In this document: piece after piece, positions 39,824 through 46,928 of the stretch
How positions within the stretch are numbered: position 1 is the first letter of the stretch
Layout of the letters: each line of letters begins with the position of its first letter
Assembly: GCF_900112675.1 (NCBI RefSeq)
Contig: NZ_FOMQ01000003.1
Coordinates: 186,001-250,000 of the forward strand
Direction: 5' to 3'
Length of the DNA: 64,000 nucleotides
Source: Paracidovorax konjaci
GTDB lineage: Bacteria > Pseudomonadota > Gammaproteobacteria > Burkholderiales > Burkholderiaceae_C
The notes under the pieces: generated by a model
Told to the model about the DNA's origin: nothing
The model's input: only the letters and a program-made list of their open reading frames with translations
The model's database searches: none
Translations under genes and position numbers: made by a program

Positions 39824-40792
39824 TCAGCGGATGAAGCTGGCGTCGTAGGTGGCGTCCAGGTTGGCGGGCGCCTTGCGGATGACCCCGGCCTCCAGCAGGA
39901 TCGGTACCGAGTCCTTCATGAACTGCTGCAACTCGCCCGCGAAGAACTTCTGGTTGGCCGCCTTGTCCTGCCAGCGCAGGAATGCGGACGACTTGGCGAA
40001 TTGCTCGCCGGTCTGCTTCACCGCCGCGCCCATGATGTCGTTCGACTTGGCGGGATCGGACTGGATCAGCGCGATGGCATCGAAGTACGCGTCTGCCAGC
40101 GACTGCGCGGCTTTCGCATTGGCCTTGAGCCAGACCGGATCGCAGCCCACGGTGTCCATCACCATCGGGTATTCGATGGTGGTGGCGAGGATCTTGCCCG
40201 CCTGTGGATTGGCGCGCACGGTGGAGAGATAGGGCTCATAGGTCATGGCCGCGTCGTTCTGCCCGGCCACGAAGGCCTGCGCCGCAGGCTGGGGCTCCAG
40301 CGAAACGGTCTTCACGTCCTTGAGCGTCATGCCATTCTTGGACAGCATCCAGGCCAGCCCGAAATACGGCGCCGTGCCGGGTGCACTCACGCCGATGGTC
40401 TTGCCCTTGAGGTCGGCAAAGCCCTTCACGTCGTTGCGCACGGCCAGGCCGTCGGCGCCGTACGACTTGTCCATCTGGAAGATCTGCACGATCGGCACAC
40501 CGTTGGCATTCCAGGCGACATGCGTCTCCACCGTGGTGGCCGCGCACTGGATGGCCTTGGAGGCCAGCGCCAGGTGGCGGTCCTTCTGCGGAATCATCTT
40601 CAGCTCGACATCGAGGCCATGCTTCTTGAAGAGCCCGGCCTTGTCGGCCAGCGTGAGCGGCGCGAAGCCCGTCCAGCCCGACATGCCCAGCACGATCTTC
40701 GTTTCCTGCGCGTGCGCGGCGACAGCCAACCCGGCCATGCATACCGCCGCCGCCATGCGCGACATTCCTACCACCACTGATCGGCCCATCAT
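39824..40792 (-). CDS. NitT/TauT-type periplasmic substrate-binding protein
   Basis: A 322-residue type-2 binding protein of the NMT1/SsuA-like group. It has a signal peptide (about 1-29, ending AVAAHAQ) and then TKIVLGMSGWTGFAPLTLA. The pattern of residues around LEPQPAAQAFVAGQNDAAM is typical. I chose the first of two adjacent ATGs (40792, 40789), with AAGGAG upstream. It starts the transporter operon. The likely operator CCCTGTCTATACAGGG lies about 95 bp upstream. Confidence 0.9.
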   Translation of the reverse strand: MMGRSVVVGMSRMAAAVCMAGLAVAAHAQETKIVLGMSGWTGFAPLTLADKAGLFKKHGLDVELKMIPQKDRHLALASKAIQCAATTVETHVAWNANGVPIVQIFQMDKSYGADGLAVRNDVKGFADLKGKTIGVSAPGTAPYFGLAWMLSKNGMTLKDVKTVSLEPQPAAQAFVAGQNDAAMTYEPYLSTVRANPQAGKILATTIEYPMVMDTVGCDPVWLKANAKAAQSLADAYFDAIALIQSDPAKSNDIMGAAVKQTGEQFAKSSAFLRWQDKAANQKFFAGELQQFMKDSVPILLEAGVIRKAPANLDATYDASFIR

Positions 40793-40884
40793 CCTGCTCC
40801 TTGTGAGTGCATCGTCTAATGCGCGCGCCCCGCAATGGAACGCGCACCTGCTTGCTCCGGCCGCTGATTCTTGCCCAATGCCCA

Positions 40885-40900
40885 CCCTGTCTATACAGGG
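40885..40900. promoter_or_regulatory. Second HutC-like operator, upstream of the ABC transporter
   Basis: CCCTGTCTATACAGGG is a palindrome with perfect 6-bp arms. Its core TGTCTATACA differs from the hutH operator TGTATATACA at one base. It lies about 95 bp before the start of the transporter binding-protein gene. Confidence 0.6.
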
Positions 40901-41269
40901 TTACTACGCAGAAGACTCCGCGAGCCCTTCGAAGGCCGGGATACCGCCGGACGGAAAATGCCACTGCAAGAAAAGGGCCAGCGTGGGGGCATCGCACCCT
41001 GAGGACCGTTCCATCCGGCAGAAAAGGCGCCAAAAAAAGACACCCTCGGAACTCCGGGAGCCACGGGTCCGCGGGAGGCTCAAGCGTGGCCGATGCCCGC
41101 CAGCCGTGCGCCACAGGCCCGCCGCGCGCCACTACGGTGTCCGGTGTTGTGCGCAGCCTGCCACGCGCCGCGTCAGACATTGCCGGAAAGCACGGTTTGC
41201 GCCCTCGGCGGCATGGCCCCGGCCCTTAGAATTTGCCGGATTCATCACCTGTCGAAAGCGCGCTTGGCC
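40901..41269. other. Intergenic region between the hut transporter and rsbR
   Basis: This 369-bp stretch lies between two divergent operons. I see no gene, hairpin with T-run, or clear promoter. It should hold the promoter of the rsbR operon. A CGGCGGCATGG string at 41207 resembles the repeat block but lacks the palindromic arms. Confidence 0.5.
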
Positions 41270-42130
41270 ATGACTCCGCAACAAGAAACCCTGCTGGCCA
41301 TCCTGGACCGCAATGAAGAGGCCGTCCTCCGAGAATGGCTGGCCGAGGCGGCACAAGGCGACTTCTCCCTGCGCCCCGGCACCGAGGTCGATGCCCGCGA
41401 GATCCTCCAGAGCCTGCGCACGGCTTTGCGCAGCGCCCCTCCGTCCACCGGCACCCCCCAGCCCGGTACCGCATGGCACACGCTCAACGGCGTACTGGAG
41501 TCGTTGTCGCGATCGCGCGCCGCACGGGGAGAGACAGCGGGCGCCACCAGCGTGTTCGTGCTGGCCCTCAAGAAAGCCCTGTTCACCCAGCTGCAGCAGG
41601 AAACGCGGGACGTGGATTCCCTGCAGGCAGCGCTCTGGACCGCCACGGCTCTGGTGGACCGCATGGCGCAGCACACGGTCAATACGTTCCAGCAGGCCCG
41701 CGAGGAAATCATTCGCCGGCAGCAGGAGGAACTGCTCGAACTCTCCACCCCCGTCATCAAGCTGTGGGACGGCGTGCTGGCCGTGCCCATGATCGGCACG
41801 CTCGACAGCAACCGCACCCAGGTGGTGATGGAAACCCTGTTGCAGCGCATCGTCGATACCGAATCCGATATCGCCATCATCGACATCACCGGCGTGCCCA
41901 CCGTGGACACGCTGGTGGCGCAGCACCTGCTCAAGACCGTGGCGGCGATCCGCCTCATGGGTGCCGACTGCATCGTGAGCGGCATCCGCCCGCAGATCGC
42001 GCAGACCATCGTGCACCTGGGCATCGACCTGCAGGGCATCCACACGCGTGCCACGCTCGCGGATGCCCTGGCGCTCGCGCTGCAGAAGAACGGCTGGCGC
42101 ATCGCACGCGCACAGGCTGAGCAAGCCTGA
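41270..42130 (+). CDS. rsbR: RsbR-like stressosome scaffold protein
   Basis: A 286-residue protein. An N-terminal helical RsbRD-type sensory domain (about 8-150) is joined to a STAS domain (about 160-275). Both kinase target threonines of RsbR are present: Thr214 in GVPTVDT and Thr246 in IAQTIVHLGI. In Bacillus the STAS domains of RsbR and RsbS form the stressosome core that holds RsbT. The N-terminal domain is not a globin. It starts at ATG 41270, with no clear ribosome site. It is followed 12 bp later by rsbS. Confidence 0.92.
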   Translation: MTPQQETLLAILDRNEEAVLREWLAEAAQGDFSLRPGTEVDAREILQSLRTALRSAPPSTGTPQPGTAWHTLNGVLESLSRSRAARGETAGATSVFVLALKKALFTQLQQETRDVDSLQAALWTATALVDRMAQHTVNTFQQAREEIIRRQQEELLELSTPVIKLWDGVLAVPMIGTLDSNRTQVVMETLLQRIVDTESDIAIIDITGVPTVDTLVAQHLLKTVAAIRLMGADCIVSGIRPQIAQTIVHLGIDLQGIHTRATLADALALALQKNGWRIARAQAEQA

Positions 42131-42142
42131 CAGGAGCAGCAC

Positions 42143-42517
42143 ATGGAACGCATCCCTGTCCTGCGCATGGGCGATACGCTGCTGGTCACCATCCAGGTGG
42201 ACATGCAGGACCGCACGGCCCTCTCCCTGCAGGAAGATCTTGCAGAGCGCATTGCCAACACGGGCGCCACCGGCGTGATGATCGACATCTCCGGGCTGGA
42301 GATCGTGGATTCGTTCGTCGGCCGCATGCTCAGCAGCATCTCGGGCATCGCGCGCATCCTGTCGGCCCACACGGTCGTGGTCGGCATGCAGCCGGCTGTC
42401 GCCATCACGCTCGTGGAACTCGGCCTGTCGCTCGAAGGTGTGCGGACCGCCCTGAACGTGGAACGCGGTATGCAACTGTTGCGCCGCATCCGCGAGGAGG
42501 CCCCTCTTGGCCGATGA
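42143..42517 (+). CDS. rsbS: RsbS-like stressosome STAS protein
   Basis: A 124-residue single STAS domain protein. MIDISGLEIVDSFVGRML places Ser57 at the RsbS phosphorylation site. It forms the stressosome core with RsbR and is phosphorylated by RsbT. The operon order R-S-T is the same as in Bacillus. It overlaps rsbT by 11 bp. Confidence 0.93.
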   Translation: MERIPVLRMGDTLLVTIQVDMQDRTALSLQEDLAERIANTGATGVMIDISGLEIVDSFVGRMLSSISGIARILSAHTVVVGMQPAVAITLVELGLSLEGVRTALNVERGMQLLRRIREEAPLGR

Positions 42518-42911
42518 ACCCACGGGCACGCTGCCCATCGAGTCCGAACAGCACATCGTCGCCTGCCGGCAGACCGTGCGGGCGCTCTGCACACGGCTGC
42601 GCTTCTCGCTGGTGGACCAGACCAAGGTGATCACGGCCGCCAGCGAACTGTCGCGCAACACCCTGGTGCACGGCAAGGGCGGACAGATGCGCTGGGAGGT
42701 GCTCGAACAGGCCGGACGCACCGGGCTGCGCCTGCATTTCGAGGACGAGGGGCCAGGCATCGCCGACATGGCACTGGCGCTCTCCGATGGCTGGACCTCG
42801 GGGGGCGGCATGGGCCTGGGCCTGCCCGGCAGCCGGCGCCTCGTGAACGACTTCGACATCCGCTCGGCCCCTGGCCAGGGCACGGACGTGACCATCACGA
42901 AATGGAAGTGA
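42507..42911 (+). CDS. rsbT: RsbT-like serine/threonine kinase
   Basis: A 134-residue GHKL ATPase. The N box is ASELSRNTLVHG (45-56, Asn51), the G1 box is FEDEGPGI (78-85, Asp80) and the G2 box is GGGMGLGLPG (99-108). It phosphorylates RsbS and RsbR and, when released, activates a partner. The start is TTG 42507, supported by GAGGAGG 7 bp upstream inside rsbS. In Bacillus the partner is RsbU; no RsbU gene is present here, so the partner is probably one of the downstream proteins. Confidence 0.92.
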   Translation: MADEPTGTLPIESEQHIVACRQTVRALCTRLRFSLVDQTKVITAASELSRNTLVHGKGGQMRWEVLEQAGRTGLRLHFEDEGPGIADMALALSDGWTSGGGMGLGLPGSRRLVNDFDIRSAPGQGTDVTITKWK

Positions 42912-43978
42912 TGGCCTGCGCACCGCCCGACGTCCTGCAGGGCTGGACCCATGCGGATTTCCCGATCGACGATGCGAGCCGGGTGGGCGAGGCACGCCGT
43001 TTCGCGGCGCACGAGAGTTCGGCCATGGGCTGGAACGGCACCGACTGCGGGCGGCTTTCCCTCGTGGTCACGGAGCTTGCCACCAATCTGCACCGCCATG
43101 CCAGGAACGGCCGGCTGCTGATCGCATCGATCCCGCAACGGCGGCAGGTGGAAGTCATCGCCATGGACCACGGCCCGGGCATCCCGGACCTGCGTGTGGT
43201 CATGCGCGACGGTTACTCCACCGGCGGTTCGCCCGGCACCGGCCTGGGCGCCTTGCGCCGGCTGGCAGACACTTTCGACATCCACTCCACCGCCCAGGGC
43301 ACCGTCTGCGTGGCCCGCGTGGACGAGCGGCCCCTGGAACAGGACGACGGCTTCGCCGCGGCGGACGCTGCTCCGCGCAGCACCGGCACGGCGCCTGCGA
43401 TCCGCATCGGCGCCATCTGCCTGCCACTGCGGGGGGAGACGGTGTCCGGCGACGGCTGGGCAGCGGCCATCGAAGGCGAACGCATCGCGCTATGCATGGC
43501 CGACGGACTGGGCCACGGCGTGGAGGCCGCCCGTGCATCGCGAGGCGCGCTGGAAGTATTTGCGCAGGGTCCGTTCAGCGAATTGGGCGGGCTTGCCGAC
43601 CGCATGCACCTGGGCCTGCAAAGCACCCGGGGCGCAGCCGTCTGCAGCCTGAGGTGGGACGGGGCCGCGAGCGCCGTGCACAGTGCCAGCATCGGCAATG
43701 TGTCCGCACGCCTCGTCTCCGGGCTGGAAGACCGTTCCGTCCCCGCACAGCACGGCACCGTGGGGCTGCACATCCGCAGGGCGAAGGAGATCGCCACTGC
43801 GGCGCCTGCCTATGCGATGCTGGTCATGCACACCGACGGCATCGAGACCCGCTGGCACGCCGGCGCGGTCCATCCGCTGCTCGGCCGTGACCCCACCCTG
43901 GTGGCTGCCGTGCTGCTGCGCGACCACCACCGCGCCCGCGACGACGCCACCGTGGTGGTCGTGCAGCGGGCCGGATGA
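42902..43978 (+). CDS. HATPase-RsbX fusion (SpoIIE-family phosphatase)
   Basis: A 358-residue protein with two domains. An RsbT/RsbW-like ATPase domain (about 20-140: VTELATNLHRHA, DHGPGIPD, SPGTGLGALRRL) is joined to an RsbX-like PP2C domain (about 165-358: SGDGWAAAI with Asp184, MADGLGHG with Asp201, a late RDDATVVV). RsbX resets the stressosome by dephosphorylating RsbR and RsbS. The extra N-terminal ATPase domain may act as a second switch kinase or sense nucleotide. ATG 42902 overlaps rsbT by 10 bp. Confidence 0.88.
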   Translation: MEVMACAPPDVLQGWTHADFPIDDASRVGEARRFAAHESSAMGWNGTDCGRLSLVVTELATNLHRHARNGRLLIASIPQRRQVEVIAMDHGPGIPDLRVVMRDGYSTGGSPGTGLGALRRLADTFDIHSTAQGTVCVARVDERPLEQDDGFAAADAAPRSTGTAPAIRIGAICLPLRGETVSGDGWAAAIEGERIALCMADGLGHGVEAARASRGALEVFAQGPFSELGGLADRMHLGLQSTRGAAVCSLRWDGAASAVHSASIGNVSARLVSGLEDRSVPAQHGTVGLHIRRAKEIATAAPAYAMLVMHTDGIETRWHAGAVHPLLGRDPTLVAAVLLRDHHRARDDATVVVVQRAG

Positions 43979-44925
43979 GTGGGCGCCGCACCTACTTCAG
44001 GAAACGCACGATGACCCCCGAAAACGAAGTCCCGGGCGCGACGCAGGGCGGCGAGAGCGCCCTGCCCCCGGACGCATTGCTGGCAGCCCTGGCTGCCAGC
44101 CAGCAGGAGGTGCAGGCCCTGCGCGCCGAACTGGAGGAAACCAACCGCGGTGTGGTGGCCCTGTACTCGGAGCTGGACGCACAGGCGGAACAACTGCGCC
44201 AGGCCACGGAGATGAAGAGCCGGTTCCTGGCTTACATGAGCCATGAATTCCGCACGCCGATCAGCTCCATCCTCAGCATTGCGCGGCTGCTGACGGACCA
44301 TGTGGACGGCCCGCTCAACTCCGAGCAGGCGCGGCAGGTGGGCTTCATACAGACCGCCGCAGCAGAGTTTTCCGACATGGTGGACGACCTGCTCGATCTG
44401 GCGAAGATCGAGGCCGGCCGCGTCGAGATATCGCCCGCGTGGTTCGAGATGCTCGATCTGTTCCAGGCACTGCGCGGAATGTTCAAGCCCGTGGTCACCA
44501 ATCCCGACCTCAACCTGGTGTTCGAAGAGCCCGAGAACATGCCCCCGCTTTTCACGGACGATCGCAAGCTGTCGCAGATCCTGCGCAACTTCATCTCCAA
44601 CGCGCTCAAGTTCACGCCGCGTGGCGAGGTACGCGTGTCCGCCGCAGCGCTGGATGGCGACCGCGTGCGGTTCTCCGTCTCCGATACGGGGATCGGCATC
44701 GCCCCCGAATTCCACGCCCGGGTCTTCGAGGATTTCTCCCAGGTGGGCTCACCCCTGCAGCGGCGCCTGCGCGGCACGGGCCTGGGCCTCGCACTCAGCC
44801 GCCAGTTGGCGGAACTGCTGGGCGGCAACGTGGAACTGCAGAGCGCGCTCGGCCGGGGGTCGGTGTTCTCCGTCACGCTGCCCACGCGGCTTTCCATCCC
44901 GGCCGCCACCGGGCCATCGGAGTAA
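43975..44925 (+). CDS. Histidine kinase (cytoplasmic)
   Basis: A 316-residue soluble histidine kinase. A coiled-coil N-terminal part (about 30-80) leads into HisKA with His90 (LAYMSHEFRTPISS) and a HATPase_c domain ending GTGLGLALSRQLAELLGG. There are no membrane segments and no sensor domain, so it may be switched by RsbT or by the coiled coil. It overlaps the fusion gene by ATGA and ends 5 bp before the next hybrid kinase. Confidence 0.93.
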   Translation: MSGRRTYFRKRTMTPENEVPGATQGGESALPPDALLAALAASQQEVQALRAELEETNRGVVALYSELDAQAEQLRQATEMKSRFLAYMSHEFRTPISSILSIARLLTDHVDGPLNSEQARQVGFIQTAAAEFSDMVDDLLDLAKIEAGRVEISPAWFEMLDLFQALRGMFKPVVTNPDLNLVFEEPENMPPLFTDDRKLSQILRNFISNALKFTPRGEVRVSAAALDGDRVRFSVSDTGIGIAPEFHARVFEDFSQVGSPLQRRLRGTGLGLALSRQLAELLGGNVELQSALGRGSVFSVTLPTRLSIPAATGPSE

Positions 44926-44930
44926 ACGCC

Positions 44931-46910
44931 ATGCTGGACGTCAGCGCGATCCACGCCACCATCGATCGATCGGCCCACACGGTGCTGGTAGTGGACGACA
45001 ACCCCGTCACGCGCTACTCGACCGTGCGCATCGTGCGCGCCGCGGGGTTCCAGGCGCTGGAGGCCGACAGCGGGACGCAGGCCCTGCAACTGGCCTCCAG
45101 CGGCGTTTCGGCCGTGGTGCTGGACGTCCACCTGCCCGACATCGACGGCTTCGCCGTGTGCCGCACACTGCGCTCGCAGCGGGAGACCGCGCAGTTGCCG
45201 GTGATGCATCTGTCTGCCGCGCACGTGCATACGGAGGACCGTGTCACCGGTCTCAACGCGGGCGCGGACGCCTACCTCACCCATCCCGTGGAGCCTGCGG
45301 TGCTCGTGGGCACCCTGCAGGCACTCATCCGGGCCCGGACCGCGGAGGACAGCCTGCGGCGCAGCGACCGACGCTTCCGGGCCATCTACAGCCAGGCGCT
45401 CAATGGCATCGGCCTCATCGAAGCCGACGGACGCTTCTCCGACATCAATCCCGCCATGGCGCGACTGCTCGGCCGGCCGCACGAAGAAGTGATGGGCCGC
45501 CCGTTGAGCGACTTCGCCCCGCCCGGCTGGGTCGATTTCGTGAAAGAGCACACCCTGGATGGCCGCCATCCCGGGACCTGGCGGGGGGAATTCCCGCTCA
45601 TGCGCCCGACGGGTCAATGGGTCTACCTGGAGTGGAGCATTTCCGCCCACGTGGAGCCGGGCCTGCGCATGGCCCTGGCTGCCGACATTTCCGAGCGGGT
45701 GGAACTCGACAGCCGCCGGCAGGACATCCTGGAGCGCGAACAGGCGGCGCGTGCGACGGCCGAGCGCCTGAGCCGCACCAAAGACGACTTCATCGCCGTG
45801 CTGTCGCATGAATTGCGCACCCCCCTCAACGCCATTGCCGGCTGGGTGCACATCCTCAAGCGGCGCGGCGGAACACCGGAGCTGCTGAAGGGCCTGGACT
45901 CCATCCACCGCAACGTGAAGGCGCAGGCGCGGATCATTTCGGACATCCTCGACGTTTCCCGGATCAACAGCGGTAAGCTGCACCTGGAGCGTGAATGGGC
46001 CCAGCCCGTCGAGGTGGTGCGGTCCGCGATCGACGCCCTGCAGGCCTCCATCGCCGAGAAGCACCTCGACGTGACCGTGCGTGCCGATGCTGCGGGCGGC
46101 CCGGCATGGCTCGACCCGACGCGCTTTCAGCAGATCTTCTGGAATCTGCTGACCAATGCCATCAAATTCTCGAACGACAGCGGGCGCATCGAAGTGGACG
46201 TATCGCGCACGGGTGCCGCGCTCACCCTGTCCGTCCGCGATCACGGACGCGGTATTTCCGGCGAGTTCCTGGAGCACCTCTTCGACCGTTTCACGCAGAG
46301 CGATTCGCCCGACAACCGGCGCCACGGCGGCTTGGGCCTGGGCCTGTCCATCGTCAAGCACCTGGCCGAGCTGCATGGCGGCAGCGTGGAGGCCTACAGC
46401 GCCGGGCCCGGCGAGGGAACGACGATCACGGCCACGCTCATGGTGGCCTATGACGGGGGGTCGCAGCCGAGCCTGCCGGCCCGCTCGATGGACGACGCGT
46501 CCGAACTGCCGATCACGGACCGCCCCCTGAGGGGACTGGACATCCTGACCGTGGAAGACCACCCCGATGCCAGCGAGATGCTGGCGGTGGTCCTCTCCGA
46601 TGGTGGGGCACGGCCGCGCCAGGCGGGCGATTTCGATGCGGCCGTCCAGGCGCTGCAGCAGCAGTGGCCGGACGTGGTGGTGAGCGACATCGGCCTGCCA
46701 GGCCGCGACGGATACGACCTCGCCCGCGCGCTGCGGGAAATGCCGGTGCCGGCGGGGCGCAAGCCCCCCGTCGCGATCGCGCTGACCGCATTTTCCCGGC
46801 CGCAGGACGCCGACAAGGCGCTCGAGGCCGGCTTCGATGCCCACCTCGGAAAGCCCTTGCAGCCGCATGCCCTGATGGCCACGATCACCCGTCTGATGGG
46901 CAGCCACTAG
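44931..46910 (+). CDS. Hybrid histidine kinase REC-PAS-HisKA-HATPase-REC
   Basis: A 659-residue cytoplasmic hybrid kinase. Receiver 1 (about 17-135, Asp65 in LDVHLPD), a PAS domain (about 145-260), HisKA with His293 (VLSHELRTPLNA), HATPase_c (about 395-510) and receiver 2 (about 536-655, Asp586 in SDIGLPG) are in order. It can take phosphate from another kinase and pass it on, as in a phosphorelay. It starts at ATG 44931, 5 bp after the previous kinase, and is 18 bp from the next. Confidence 0.94.
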   Translation: MLDVSAIHATIDRSAHTVLVVDDNPVTRYSTVRIVRAAGFQALEADSGTQALQLASSGVSAVVLDVHLPDIDGFAVCRTLRSQRETAQLPVMHLSAAHVHTEDRVTGLNAGADAYLTHPVEPAVLVGTLQALIRARTAEDSLRRSDRRFRAIYSQALNGIGLIEADGRFSDINPAMARLLGRPHEEVMGRPLSDFAPPGWVDFVKEHTLDGRHPGTWRGEFPLMRPTGQWVYLEWSISAHVEPGLRMALAADISERVELDSRRQDILEREQAARATAERLSRTKDDFIAVLSHELRTPLNAIAGWVHILKRRGGTPELLKGLDSIHRNVKAQARIISDILDVSRINSGKLHLEREWAQPVEVVRSAIDALQASIAEKHLDVTVRADAAGGPAWLDPTRFQQIFWNLLTNAIKFSNDSGRIEVDVSRTGAALTLSVRDHGRGISGEFLEHLFDRFTQSDSPDNRRHGGLGLGLSIVKHLAELHGGSVEAYSAGPGEGTTITATLMVAYDGGSQPSLPARSMDDASELPITDRPLRGLDILTVEDHPDASEMLAVVLSDGGARPRQAGDFDAAVQALQQQWPDVVVSDIGLPGRDGYDLARALREMPVPAGRKPPVAIALTAFSRPQDADKALEAGFDAHLGKPLQPHALMATITRLMGSH

Positions 46911-46928
46911 GCCCACCGCACAGAACTC

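Noticed and set aside
41207-41220. A CGGCGGCATGG string like the block of the dispersed element
   Set aside because: GCTAT and ATAGC arms are missing at the required 17-bp spacing, so it is not a fifth copy.
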